A stretch of DNA of 64,000 nt, taken from the NCBI GenBank assembly GCA_937951485.1, contig CALEDJ010000038.1, positions 62,001 through 126,000 on the forward strand. Reading direction: 5' to 3'. Shown here piece after piece: positions 40,961-50,527 of this stretch. The position numbers and the translations under genes are program-made. The stretch comes from an uncultured bacterium. GTDB lineage: Bacteria > Hydrogenedentota > Hydrogenedentia > Hydrogenedentales > CAILVY01. The notes below the pieces were generated by a model, which was not told the DNA's origin, ran no database searches, and worked only from the letters and a program-made list of their open reading frames with translations. Within the stretch, counting starts at the first letter, position 1; the number at the start of each line of letters is the position of its first letter.

Positions 40961-43420
40961 TCAAGTTGCCGAATTACCCGTTGCGGCGATTTCCAGGGTG
41001 TGGTCGAGGCGGTAGATCGCCCACGCGGCGAGGACATACACCGCCACGGCGGCGATCATGATCGCCTTGAATCCGAGATGTACGGCGATAAGCGTGGCGA
41101 GCGACGCGCCGGCCACGGAGGCGCAGCCGTTGATGCCCCACGCCCAGGGAAGGAGTGCATCGTCGCTGTCGGCGGCTTTCTGCAGGCCGGCGGGGAAGGG
41201 TATGCCCATCGCAAAGGCGAGCGGCGCGATCAGCAGCAATCCGATGGGAATCTTCACGAAATCGGGCCAGGCGATGGCGGCGCGGAAGACCGCGGGCAGG
41301 AATGCGCCGTATAGCGCGGCGATGATCGCGATTGCGATGACGGCGCCCAGGACGAGGCGCGGCGCGCGCAGGCGCGGACTGCGCCACGCGTAGCAGTGGT
41401 GTGCGAAGAGGCTGCCGAGACCGGAAAAGACCAGGAAACCCGTGAGCGCCACGGCCACGGCGTAGACAGGATACGCGAGAAAGAGCATCAGCCGCTGGAT
41501 GAACGCGATTTCCAGCAGCATGTAGGCGAGGCCCAGTCCCGCGAAATAGACGATGACCCAGCGTTTGGCGCGGCGCACGGCGGGTCGCCGCGCCAGCGTG
41601 AGCAACGGGACAAGAATGAAGACCGCCGAGGCGACCGCGCCCTGGACCAGCGTCGCCGCCAATGTGATGTAGCCCCACTCGACGAACGGCGCCCATTGCG
41701 CGCCCATGGCGCGCACGAGCCGGGGCAGTGAGGTCCACTTGAAGAATCTGAAAAAATAGGGTTTGTCATCGGTGGCGGGCCGCAGATAGAACAGGGCGTC
41801 GCGCTGTGCCGATTCGCGGTCGCCGAACAGCAGCGTCTTCGCGAAGCGGTAATGCACCGGGTCCTCCAGTACCGTGAAGCGGTTCCCCTCGTCTTCGCGC
41901 ATGCCGGGCAGATAACACAGGTCAAAGCCCCGTTCTTCTGAGAAGCGCCGCGCCGCCGCGATTTGCGTGTCGGTCAGCGGGCTTTCAGTGATCACAATCG
42001 TCCCCGTGTTCCACGAGCGGATGAAGGCCAGGCGCTCGGCGGCGGGGCCGCGCCCCGCGCGTTCGCAGGCGGCCACGGCGGTGGCGAACATTTTCAGGCT
42101 GTCGCGCGGCGGGGTCTTGAGCCATCGGGTGATGGCGATCATCCCGCCGGGTTGCAGACGTTCCAGGTAGAGCGTGATCGCCTCGACGGTGTAGAGGTAA
42201 CTTTCGTTCAGCGCGTGGACGCCCGCCGCCGCCGCATTGAAGGCGTCCAGCAGCGCGATTTGGATGAGGTCGTGACGCTGCGCGTCCGCCTGCACGTGGC
42301 CGCGTCCGTCGGCGATCACCGGGGTCACCTGCGGCAATTCATAAATCGCGCCGGAAAATTCGCGGATTTCCGGGTGTTCGCGCATGAGTCGGAATACATC
42401 GGGATTGACTTCGACCGCCGTGACACGCGGCGCGCCGTGCCATAACGCGGCCAGCACGTCCGTGCCGCCGCCCGCGCCGATGACCAGCGTATCCGGCTTG
42501 TCCAGAAGGTGATACGGAAGCGCGGCGGTGACGCAGTCGAGATAGGCGAAGCGCGACAGGTCGCCGTCGAAGCGGTGCACCGGCGACACGCCGCCTGCGT
42601 CGAAGAATAGCCCGATCTGCTCGGGCATGGCCCCCTTTTCGCTCCAGGGATAGGAATAGGCGATCTGGCCGGGCGATTCGCGGATCATCTCGGAGCGCAC
42701 CGCCGTGATCACGGCGAGCGGGCCGACGGCTTCCGTCACGATCCGCGCGTCGGGAAACTGCATGGCGTAGGACAGACCCTTGTATTCCGAGACCCGGATG
42801 GGCACAAACACCGCCCAGACGGCCGCGCCCGCTGCACCCACCGCCACGACGACATGCCGCGCGCCGACGCCGCAGGCCAGCAGCCATCCCGCAATCGCCG
42901 CCGCCGCAATCAGGGACGGCGCGTACTGCGGGTGCGCCAGATGCAGCAGGGCAACGGTCGCCGCCGCGCCCGCGCCGGACCCCACCATATTCGCGCAGTA
43001 GAGTTGCCCCACGCCGCCGGTATGCTGCATGAACGCGAGCGTCAGCGACACCGACAGCAGCAGGAATGGCACAGCGAGCACGGCATAAAGCGCGAAGAGC
43101 CAGGCGAACTGCACCGGCTGCGTCGCGAGTTGGAAGGTTTCAAAGGGAATCCGCTGGCTCAGGGCGTAGGACGCGGGCAGACTCAGCGCGAACACCGGCA
43201 GCGCCACGGCCAGCAGCGCGCGCTCCCGCCCGCTGATCCGATGCCGGAACAGGGCGAGCGCCGATCCCCCCGCGCCGAAGCCGAGCATCGCGATGCTGAT
43301 GATCATGTAGGCGAAATGATGCCACTGCGCGATGCTGAAGATGCGCGTCAGCGCCACCTGCTGCGCGATGCCCGCCGCGCTGATGCAGAATACGGCGGCA
43401 TGTATCGAGAAACGTTTCAT
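40961..43420 (-). CDS. Spermidine synthase-like domain flanked by membrane helices
   Basis: An 819-residue protein. About seven membrane helices precede and about seven follow a central SpeE-like methyltransferase-fold domain (about 240-560). The nucleotide-site motif is LVIGAGGGTDVLAALW, with the acidic end of the next strand at VTAVEVNPDV. A later ALLDAFNAAAAGVHALNESY resembles the aminopropyltransferase region. Membrane-embedded SpeE-like proteins are common in planctomycete-type genomes; their reaction is unproven and need not be polyamine synthesis. It is the last gene of a four-gene run with DUF1549, DUF1501 and PPC proteins. Confidence 0.8.
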   Translation of the reverse strand: MKRFSIHAAVFCISAAGIAQQVALTRIFSIAQWHHFAYMIISIAMLGFGAGGSALALFRHRISGRERALLAVALPVFALSLPASYALSQRIPFETFQLATQPVQFAWLFALYAVLAVPFLLLSVSLTLAFMQHTGGVGQLYCANMVGSGAGAAATVALLHLAHPQYAPSLIAAAAIAGWLLACGVGARHVVVAVGAAGAAVWAVFVPIRVSEYKGLSYAMQFPDARIVTEAVGPLAVITAVRSEMIRESPGQIAYSYPWSEKGAMPEQIGLFFDAGGVSPVHRFDGDLSRFAYLDCVTAALPYHLLDKPDTLVIGAGGGTDVLAALWHGAPRVTAVEVNPDVFRLMREHPEIREFSGAIYELPQVTPVIADGRGHVQADAQRHDLIQIALLDAFNAAAAGVHALNESYLYTVEAITLYLERLQPGGMIAITRWLKTPPRDSLKMFATAVAACERAGRGPAAERLAFIRSWNTGTIVITESPLTDTQIAAARRFSEERGFDLCYLPGMREDEGNRFTVLEDPVHYRFAKTLLFGDRESAQRDALFYLRPATDDKPYFFRFFKWTSLPRLVRAMGAQWAPFVEWGYITLAATLVQGAVASAVFILVPLLTLARRPAVRRAKRWVIVYFAGLGLAYMLLEIAFIQRLMLFLAYPVYAVAVALTGFLVFSGLGSLFAHHCYAWRSPRLRAPRLVLGAVIAIAIIAALYGAFLPAVFRAAIAWPDFVKIPIGLLLIAPLAFAMGIPFPAGLQKAADSDDALLPWAWGINGCASVAGASLATLIAVHLGFKAIMIAAVAVYVLAAWAIYRLDHTLEIAATGNSAT

Positions 43421-43480
43421 GATTTGCCTCGACCCACGCCATTGACTTCCTTGACCGGCCTTTGGGGATATCCTGCCACG

Positions 43481-45820
43481 TCAATGGATTTCAATGGAAA
43501 TGGCCGGCAGGACGCCGGCCGGCGCACGCTGTAACCTGGCCGCCGGATTGTCTTTCTGCGCCTCCGCTGTCTCGACGAACGCTTTGACAATCAGGTTGTC
43601 TTGATAGCCCGTTTCCAGGCTGCTTCCCTCATCCCGAAGCCGGAAGGCCAGTCCGATGGGCGTGACACACACGTTTTCGATGGAGACACCCGGCGGCGCT
43701 TCGTCAAGTTCAAGCCGCACATGCGGCAGGAGCGGATGCCTCGGCGTCCGTATCCGCACAAGGGCGCTGCCGCCCCTGGGAATACGCACCGGCATGGGAT
43801 CGGCCAGGCGCACCATTGGCGCGCCGCCCCGCCGGCGAAGCACAGCGGCCAGCAATTCCGCCGAAGGAACCAGATGCCTCGGCAGGAAGGCCTGCATCAT
43901 GTCTTCGGAGGGCGCGGCGCGCCGCACGACCATTTCGCCGCCAATCTCAGCGCGCCCTTCAAGGATCAGGGCGGTTGGCGCGGCGGGCGCTCGAGGCGCG
44001 GCGGACAGCGTCATTCTCATCTTGTCGTGCCCGCGCGGGATGCGTCCGCCCTCGAGCGAGATGAAGTCGGGCGCATCGGCCAACGCCACTTCGATCTCGC
44101 CGTCAAAGCCGTCCAGTCGCACCGCATGGACGCAGATCGTCGCGGACCTTCCGGCGGGGATGTTCACGGACGAGGGCACAACCAGAAGAGCGAAGTCGGG
44201 CCGGGGCGGCCCGACGCGCAGCCGGTAATTCCAGGCATCGCCGCCCTGTCGCTGCGTATCCGAGACCTCCACGTAATAAACGCCTGTTTGCGGCAGGCGC
44301 GCCGCGAGTCGGGCGTCCGCGTGGTGTGTCAACAACTCGAAGCGCCGGTCCTTGTGGTCATCATTCCATTGCAGCACGCGGCCCGAGCCATCCATCAGCC
44401 GCAACAGAGCGTCCATTGGCGAGTTCAACCGGCGGGCAAACACCTCTGCGACAATTTCTTCTCCCGCACGCCCTTCGAAGGCAAACACATCCACGTCATT
44501 TGGATTCGCAACGGTTCCGTTGACAATTTTCGGCACACTGACCCGCTGCGCGGTCTCCGCGCAGTCGTTCGGTTCGATTTCCTTCGTTTCAGGCAAATCG
44601 TCCACCGCATACAGGAACTCGTTGGACTGGTTACCGTTTGCGAAAACCGCGGCGCGGCGGATGCCTGTTTCATCCCCGCGCGTATCCAGATACAGCCGTT
44701 CGCCGGGCAAGTTGCACCCGGCCATGGTGACAACCGTTTCCTCACCGACGCGCCCGCCCAAGGGAAATATGTGCGAGACGAATGGCAGTTCCCCCAAAAC
44801 GATGCGATATACAAAATCCTCACGCCCGCGATAGAGCGCATCGCGGATTTCGATTTCATAGTCGGCATCCGACGGGAGGGTATGGACAAGCACCGGGTCC
44901 GGGTCATAGCGGTAATCGTCGGCGCAGGCCAGTTCAATGCCCCAGGCGTCGTACAGACACACCGTGGCCTGAAACCAACCGGGGACCGCATCGGCCAGGT
45001 AAGGGATCAGCCGCCGGGCCGCCACCCGCACCACGAGTTGCTGTCCCTTCTTGCCGCGAAAGCGAAACCGGTCCACATCGCCGGGCATGATCTGACCGTT
45101 CAACACGGCGGGCGGCGTAATGGGCGCCGTTTCCGGCAGGGGAAACGCAATCTGCGGGTCGTTTGGCTCCTGCTCATGGATTTCGGGCAACACGCCTACC
45201 TGAAAACGGATGGGATTGGTCAGGCCGGCGGCGGTGCGGATTCGCAGTTCCCGCTCACCCGGCGTCGCATCCGCGCTGATCCTGATTTCGATGGCGACCA
45301 TTTCGGCCAGTTGCATGTTCATTTGTCGCTTGCGGAAACGCCGGATTTCATGCACGACACCCGCCAGTTCCCGCAGACTCATGCGCTCGATGTTATTCAA
45401 AAGGGGGTGGTCGGGGAGTGTGACGGGCTTCAATGCGTTCAGGGCCGGCCGGCGCCTGTCGGCGACCCCGAACGCCGTGGCGGACGGAACCCTTTTCCTG
45501 TCCTCGCTTGGGAGTTCCGCGCGACGCTTTTCCCAACTTTCCCGAAGACGACGTTCCAGTTCGCGCCGCTGGTCCTGATCAAGATTCCTCAGCGGGCGGT
45601 AATAATGGACGACCTCGGCGTGAACGCCGTCGCCGGAAACGATTACGCTGTCCGTGCCCCGAAGCGCCTGTCCCCCGGCAAGCGCGTGCACAACCGTCCC
45701 CTGTTGTCCGCCGGCAGGATAAAGATACCCGACGCGCGGTTCACGCGCCGCCTGCTGCGCCCATGCGCCCGCCGCGCATAGAAACGCCGCCGAAAGAAGA
45801 AATCTTCGGACGAGTTTCAT
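43481..45820 (-). CDS. Secreted PPC-domain protein
   Basis: A 779-residue exported protein. A signal peptide ends near AWAQ (residue 21). Two bacterial pre-peptidase C-terminal (PPC) domains are visible, each introduced by an EPND motif (EIHEQEPNDPQIA; ETKEIEPNDCAET) and ending with a DVDRFRF or DVDVFAF strand. These beta domains are usually found on secreted or surface enzymes, but no catalytic domain is visible here. The start has GGGAG six bases upstream. It lies 16 bp after the DUF1501 gene, a partnership often seen in planctomycete-type genomes. Confidence 0.8.
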   Translation of the reverse strand: MKLVRRFLLSAAFLCAAGAWAQQAAREPRVGYLYPAGGQQGTVVHALAGGQALRGTDSVIVSGDGVHAEVVHYYRPLRNLDQDQRRELERRLRESWEKRRAELPSEDRKRVPSATAFGVADRRRPALNALKPVTLPDHPLLNNIERMSLRELAGVVHEIRRFRKRQMNMQLAEMVAIEIRISADATPGERELRIRTAAGLTNPIRFQVGVLPEIHEQEPNDPQIAFPLPETAPITPPAVLNGQIMPGDVDRFRFRGKKGQQLVVRVAARRLIPYLADAVPGWFQATVCLYDAWGIELACADDYRYDPDPVLVHTLPSDADYEIEIRDALYRGREDFVYRIVLGELPFVSHIFPLGGRVGEETVVTMAGCNLPGERLYLDTRGDETGIRRAAVFANGNQSNEFLYAVDDLPETKEIEPNDCAETAQRVSVPKIVNGTVANPNDVDVFAFEGRAGEEIVAEVFARRLNSPMDALLRLMDGSGRVLQWNDDHKDRRFELLTHHADARLAARLPQTGVYYVEVSDTQRQGGDAWNYRLRVGPPRPDFALLVVPSSVNIPAGRSATICVHAVRLDGFDGEIEVALADAPDFISLEGGRIPRGHDKMRMTLSAAPRAPAAPTALILEGRAEIGGEMVVRRAAPSEDMMQAFLPRHLVPSAELLAAVLRRRGGAPMVRLADPMPVRIPRGGSALVRIRTPRHPLLPHVRLELDEAPPGVSIENVCVTPIGLAFRLRDEGSSLETGYQDNLIVKAFVETAEAQKDNPAARLQRAPAGVLPAISIEIH

Positions 45821-45836
45821 GGAATGCTCCCGTATT

Positions 45837-47159
45837 TCATGTGATTTCAGTCAAGCGAGCGCCGCGCAATTCACCCGGCGCGGAAGGAGGCAATACCCGC
45901 ACATCCAGGCCGCGCGGGTTGGGCAACGGCCCGTCCGGGGCTATGCCGAGCAGTTCATAGATGCCGGCGATGAGGTCCGCCGGGTACACAGGCCGCGATG
46001 CAACCTCCTCACCCCGAGCGTCTGACCCGCCCACCACGTGCCCGCCTTTGAAACCGCCCCCGGCCACCATCGCGCAGAAACATGCGCCGTAATGCCCGCG
46101 CCCCCCGTTCCAAGGGGGACTCCATTGAACACGCGGCGTGCGCCCGAACTCGCCGCTCCACCAGACAATGGTGCTGTCGAGCAGGCCGCGTTCCGAAAGG
46201 TCCTGCAGCAACGCGGCCATGGCGCGGTCCATTTCAGGCAGTTTGCGGCGCATGATCTCGAAATGCTGCTTGTGCGTGTCCCATCCCTTATAGTTGATGG
46301 TGACATACGGAACGCCATGTTCCACCAGTCGGCGCGCCGCGAGACAGGACTGACCGAACGTGTTTCGCCCATAGCGCTCGCGCGTCGCCTCGTTTTCTTC
46401 GTTCAGGTCAAATACGCGGCGGGCCTCGCCGAAGATGAGGTCGCTGGCGGCGTCGCCGCAACGCTCAAATGCCTCGAAGCGCGGATGGTCCGGCATTTCC
46501 CGCCCCAGCGAATCGAGGGCTGCGAGCAATTCCCGCCGGTGCTGCTGCCGTTCGTCTGTAACGTTTTCCAGGACAATGCCCTCGACCGCGAAGCGCCGTT
46601 GATTGGGGTCGCCCCCGGTGGCGAAAGGTTTGTATCGCTGCCCCAGAAAACCCGCCTCAGAGAAACGTCCCTGCGGTTCCGTCAACACGATATAGGGGGG
46701 AGCGATGCCCGCATACCCGTGGTCATATCCCTTGAATGCCGAAACGACAGCGCCCACGGCGGGATAGACCAGCCTGCCGGGCATGCGCCCCGTCTGCACC
46801 AGGTACGAAGCGGTCTCATGGGCGTTGACGCCGTGGGTCATGCTGCGGATGAGGGCATACTTGTCGGCCTGCTGCGCCAACTGGGGCAACGCGGCATTGA
46901 TCCGTATGCCGTCCACGTTGGTGGCGATGGCTTTGTCCAGGGGACCGCAATAGTCGTAGCCGGCGTCAGGTTTTGGATCGAAGGTATCGAGATGACTCGG
47001 CCCGCCCCACATCCAAATCTGGATGACCGCTTTTGCGCGGGCTGCCTTGGCCGCGGGATGCGTGCGGGCGTGCCCCGGAAACGCCAGCCCCGCGGCGCCG
47101 GCCAGACCGCGCAGAAGGGCTGTGCGCCGCGTGATTCTTTCTGTATGGCGCTCGTCCAT
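45837..47159 (-). CDS. DUF1501 family protein
   Basis: A 440-residue protein of the DUF1501 family, part of the alkaline-phosphatase-like superfamily by fold prediction. The N-terminus (ITRRTALLRGLAGAAGLAF) has twin arginines and a hydrophobic stretch typical of a Tat signal. Family phrases are WMWGGPSHLDTFDPKPDA, RSMTHGVNAHE, NYKGWDTHKQHF and WWSGEFGRTPRVQ. The function is unknown; co-occurrence with DUF1549/DUF1553 and PPC proteins is well known. It starts 36 bp after the DUF1549 gene stop. Confidence 0.93.
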   Translation of the reverse strand: MDERHTERITRRTALLRGLAGAAGLAFPGHARTHPAAKAARAKAVIQIWMWGGPSHLDTFDPKPDAGYDYCGPLDKAIATNVDGIRINAALPQLAQQADKYALIRSMTHGVNAHETASYLVQTGRMPGRLVYPAVGAVVSAFKGYDHGYAGIAPPYIVLTEPQGRFSEAGFLGQRYKPFATGGDPNQRRFAVEGIVLENVTDERQQHRRELLAALDSLGREMPDHPRFEAFERCGDAASDLIFGEARRVFDLNEENEATRERYGRNTFGQSCLAARRLVEHGVPYVTINYKGWDTHKQHFEIMRRKLPEMDRAMAALLQDLSERGLLDSTIVWWSGEFGRTPRVQWSPPWNGGRGHYGACFCAMVAGGGFKGGHVVGGSDARGEEVASRPVYPADLIAGIYELLGIAPDGPLPNPRGLDVRVLPPSAPGELRGARLTEIT

Positions 47160-47195
47160 GACGTTATCTCCACAAGAACGTTTATTGCCTCGATT

Positions 47196-48758
47196 TCAAT
47201 GGCGATAAAGAAACTCCTTGGAGTTGATGAGCGCCCAAACCAGGTCCTCGGCGGCCTGTTGCGGAGTGACCTGGCCCGCCGACGCGTACCGCATCACCGC
47301 CGCCACTTCATCTTCTGTGGGGAATCGCGACAGGATGCCGAGGTAGATTTGATCGATGCCCCGGCGGGGATTGCCCCGCGAAGACGCCAGAATCTGGCGG
47401 ATCCGTCTGTTGTTGGCGATGCTGCGTTGCACCTCCGAGGAATTCAGCAAGTACAGGCGCTGCGCATCGGTGGGCTGGTTGCTGCGCTCGCTTTCAAGGC
47501 CCGTATCGCGCGCCGGACGCCCAAAGGTTTCCAGAAACGCGCTGGTGATGCTGCCGTCCGCCAACGCGACCGCACGATGATGTTCCGGAATATGGGTGAA
47601 CGGCTCCGGAATCATGCTGGCGTAGGATTCCCGCGCTCCGAACAGCGAATTGAGCAGGTCGCGGAGCACTTCGGCTTCCAACCGGCGCACCGGGTAACAT
47701 GCAAACAGCGCCTCGGCTTCAGGCGGCTGCGTCGGCGCGACAGCGGACTGCTGATAGGTGGCGGAATTGAGGATAATCCGGTAGATATGGCGCAGATCAT
47801 ACCCGGCTTGAATCAATTCCGTCTCAAGATACGCCAACAGTTCCGGGTTCACAGGCGGGTTATCCGGGCGGATGTCGTCGGGTTCGTGAATGATGCCACG
47901 ACCCAGCAGCCACGACCAGACGCGATTGACGATGTTCCGCGCAAACCATTCGTTGTCCGGCGCAATCAGCCAGTCGGCGAAAACGATGCGGGGGTCTTCG
48001 CGTGAGGCAATCCGCACGCGCGTGCCGTCGGGCAACACTGCGTCCAGGGGATCGGCGGGCGCGGGGTCAAGACATACGATTTCCTCTTTCCATTCGTCGG
48101 TCTCCTTGAACACAAGGCGCGAAAAAAAGGCCGCCATGTCAGCGCGCCGCTGTTCCGGCCACGCATCGAGGCGCGTCCCCATGAAGGTCAGCGCAACCGC
48201 GCCGGCGATGGCGGTTGGGTCTTTGCCCTGGACGGCGCGGTAGAAGTTCACGGGCGGCGTACGGAAATTGCTGCCGCTGGAAGTCAGCAAGGCGCGGGCA
48301 AAGGCATCGTAGGGCATATTCGATTGAATGGCTTCGCGAATCCAGCGGTGATATGCCTGCACCGCGTTGGGCCACAAATTGATCGGGAATTCGGCCTTGA
48401 CGCGCAGCAGGTCACACCATTTCATTGACCAGTATTCGCTGAATTCGTCACGGCGCAGGAGCGCATCAATACACCGGACGCGCTTGTCCGCCCGGTGATC
48501 ATTCAGAAACGCGACCACATCCCGCGGTTCCGGCAGGATTCCAAGGAGATCGAGATGCACCCGCCGGAAAAAAACTTCGTCCGAACACACCGCCGCCGGA
48601 ACAAGACCATGCTTCTGGAGATTGGCATGTACCAATGCGTCTATGACGTTCGTGGCGGCAATCGGGACACCGTAATCAAGCGGATCTTGGCGCGCGGTTT
48701 CCCTCTCGGAGACCGGCCATGTGGCAGCGAAAAGAATGACTGCAAGAAGGGTCTGCAT
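47196..48758 (-). CDS. DUF1549/DUF1553 domain protein
   Basis: A 520-residue exported protein. The N-terminal membrane signal (MQTLLAVILFAATWPVS) is followed by DUF1549 (FFRRVHLDLLGILPEPRDVV) and then DUF1553 (from about residue 230: LIAPDNEWFARNIVNRVWSW through YRIILNSATYQQS). Larger planctomycete homologues also carry cytochrome c or LamG modules; this one has neither, so it is a short version. The start at 48758 has AGGAG six bases upstream; the open frame continues upstream but lacks support. It opens the four-gene cluster. Confidence 0.92.
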   Translation of the reverse strand: MQTLLAVILFAATWPVSERETARQDPLDYGVPIAATNVIDALVHANLQKHGLVPAAVCSDEVFFRRVHLDLLGILPEPRDVVAFLNDHRADKRVRCIDALLRRDEFSEYWSMKWCDLLRVKAEFPINLWPNAVQAYHRWIREAIQSNMPYDAFARALLTSSGSNFRTPPVNFYRAVQGKDPTAIAGAVALTFMGTRLDAWPEQRRADMAAFFSRLVFKETDEWKEEIVCLDPAPADPLDAVLPDGTRVRIASREDPRIVFADWLIAPDNEWFARNIVNRVWSWLLGRGIIHEPDDIRPDNPPVNPELLAYLETELIQAGYDLRHIYRIILNSATYQQSAVAPTQPPEAEALFACYPVRRLEAEVLRDLLNSLFGARESYASMIPEPFTHIPEHHRAVALADGSITSAFLETFGRPARDTGLESERSNQPTDAQRLYLLNSSEVQRSIANNRRIRQILASSRGNPRRGIDQIYLGILSRFPTEDEVAAVMRYASAGQVTPQQAAEDLVWALINSKEFLYRH

Positions 48759-48963
48759 TGCCTGCTCCTGAGTTCGCAACATCGAACAACAGCGGATGTG
48801 GCGTCTGACACGCGGTCCTGCCGCCCGAACGAAAATCTGCAAATCGTTAAACACCCTCTCGCAACAGAAGTTCCGGCATGCCGGGGATCGCCCGGAAAAG
48901 GTCCCGACAAGATGTGTTCCGACAGCAAAACAGAAGCGCGGCACGGGCCGTCATAATGCCCGT

Positions 48964-49746
48964 TTATTCGCCGCCCGGCGCGCGGGTCAGCGGCACGAAA
49001 CGCACCGGCATGACGCTGCGCTGGCGGATGCTGCCGTCCTCGCGCTTCTCCAGGATCATCAGTTGCTGCACCTGCATCGGCGGGCCGACGGGGATCACCA
49101 TGCGCCCGCCCGGCTTCAATTGCTCCACCAGCGGCGGGGGAATGTGGGCGGCGGCAGCCGTTACGATGATGAGGTCGAACGGCGCATGCTCCGGCCAGCC
49201 GTGATAGCCGTCGCCGGTCTTGACGGTCACATTGTCGTACCTCAGGCGTTTCAGCGTCTCCTCGGCGCGTCGGCTCAGTTCCGGCACGATCTCTATCGTA
49301 TAGACCTCTTTGACCAGTTCCGCGAGCACCGCCGCCTGGTAGCCCGACCCTGCGCCTATCTCCAGCGCCTTGTGCTCCGGTTTGGGCTGGAGCAGTTCCG
49401 TCATGGACGCCACGATGTAGGGCTGCGAGATGGTCTGGCCGTAGCCGATGGGGAGCGGGCGGTCCGCGTAAGCCTGGTCGCGGATTTCGCGCGGCACAAA
49501 CTCATGGCGCAACACCTTGCGCATCGCGGCGAGCACCTTGACGTCCTTCACGGCCTGGCGGCCCCACAGGTCGCCCTTCGCGATATCCTGGCTTACCATG
49601 CGTTCGCGTTGCGCCCGATACGGGTCGGACTGGTCCGGCTTCACGTGCTTCTCTGCCGCCGCCGCCCAGGCCGCCAGACAGCCCATCACCACACATGCCC
49701 GCAACCATCCCCTCCCGTGAATCCCCCGGAGAATAGCGTGCTTCAT
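48964..49746 (-). CDS. pcm: Exported protein-L-isoaspartate O-methyltransferase
   Basis: A 260-residue SAM-dependent methyltransferase that repairs isoaspartate in damaged proteins. Family blocks are YADRPLPIGYGQTISQPYIV, the SAM-binding motif ALEIGAGSGYQAAVL and DLIIVTAAAAHIPPPL. An N-terminal segment (WLRACVVMGCLAAWAAAAEK) resembles a signal peptide, so the protein may act in the periplasm, unlike E. coli Pcm. It stands alone, about 200 bp before the DUF1549 gene on the same strand. Confidence 0.9.
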   Translation of the reverse strand: MKHAILRGIHGRGWLRACVVMGCLAAWAAAAEKHVKPDQSDPYRAQRERMVSQDIAKGDLWGRQAVKDVKVLAAMRKVLRHEFVPREIRDQAYADRPLPIGYGQTISQPYIVASMTELLQPKPEHKALEIGAGSGYQAAVLAELVKEVYTIEIVPELSRRAEETLKRLRYDNVTVKTGDGYHGWPEHAPFDLIIVTAAAAHIPPPLVEQLKPGGRMVIPVGPPMQVQQLMILEKREDGSIRQRSVMPVRFVPLTRAPGGE

Positions 49747-50074
49747 GCGCGCCTCCTTTCCCGCCGCGCGGCGGAAGGCATTCCAGAGTGTGCCGTGCTC
49801 CTCTTATCACAACATCCCCAGAGTCGTTTGTCAACTTCTTGGAACAGCGAAAGTCGTTTTCCTTTGGACCGCGGCGGCTTGCCAACGATTTCATGCGTCC
49901 AGGCTCGCCTGGACGCCCCGCCTGCAAGCCGACCGGTGAAAAGCGCACGCATGGTTTGCGCACTGTAAAATACGAGCGCGCCTGTCTCGGACCTTGGAAC
50001 GCAGGGCGACTCGCCTGCCTGGTGCGGCCAAACTGATTCCCAATCATTTTGACGGGGAGGGTTGAAGGAAGTCG
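49747..50074. other. Gap between pcm and the fliP-linked gene
   Basis: No gene is evident in these 328 bp. The central part carries dispersed palindromes (see the repeat at 49895-49965). It divides the end of the flagellar operon from the divergent direction of no other gene; both neighbours are on the minus strand, so a promoter for pcm should lie on its left part. Confidence 0.4.
49895..49965. repeat. Dispersed palindromic element
   Basis: A perfect 10-bp palindrome with a two-base loop (GCGTCCAGGC-TC-GCCTGGACGC, 49895-49916) is followed by GCGCACGCATGGTTTGCGCACT (49943-49964). The second part closely resembles GCGCAAGCATGGCTTGCGCACT at 59170-59191, so this is a two-part dispersed element. 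Confidence 0.65.
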
Positions 50075-50527
50075 TTATGCGGCCTTGAAGATGTTAATGA
50101 TGTGTTGGAGGAGGGCCTTGTCTTCGCCGGTGGCGACGATCATGAACTTTCCCCGGCGCGCGGCGAGGGTGGGAAGATTCCGGGAAGGTGCGGCGCCCAG
50201 AGATTGCGCCAATCCCCACATCTCGACGATGGCCGTTCCAGGGTCCTGTTTCTGGTATTCGAAATGCCGGGCGATTTTTCCCGCATCGTCGTATTGGTAG
50301 ATGTCCACGCGAACGCCCGCCACATACAGGCCGACGTGCGCAATGGATTCCAGTTGGGGCGGCAGGACTTCCGTATACCCTTCTATGGGCAGGCCGGCGT
50401 CGCGGATGGCGGTGGTGATGCGGTCAAAGGTCATGGGTTTTGGGATAATCATCGGCAAAACGGGGAGGAAGGCGAGCAAAATAACCGCAACGATGACCAC
50501 TTTCTTGATGCCTGAAGCGTTCATCAC
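50075..50527 (-). CDS. Small membrane-anchored protein coupled to fliP
   Basis: A 150-residue protein with one N-terminal membrane helix ([19 protein letters not shown]) and a small alpha/beta domain. The end ([22 protein letters not shown]) and the middle ([20 protein letters not shown]) suggest a periplasmic or cytoplasmic sensor-like fold, but I recognise no family. Its ATG overlaps the fliP stop, so it is translated with the flagellar export gene. It occupies the place where fliQ usually follows fliP. A flagellar role is inferred from coupling only. Confidence 0.75.
   Translation of the reverse strand: MMNASGIKKVVIVAVILLAFLPVLPMIIPKPMTFDRITTAIRDAGLPIEGYTEVLPPQLESIAHVGLYVAGVRVDIYQYDDAGKIARHFEYQKQDPGTAIVEMWGLAQSLGAAPSRNLPTLAARRGKFMIVATGEDKALLQHIINIFKAA

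Noticed and set aside
43601-45781. A 726-codon plus-strand frame opposite the PPC-domain gene
   Set aside because: The opposite strand has a signal peptide and two PPC domains with matching ribosome binding site; this frame has none of these.
46038-48005. A 655-codon plus-strand frame opposite the DUF1501 and DUF1549 genes
   Set aside because: It spans the boundary of two well-supported genes on the other strand, which a real gene would be unlikely to do.
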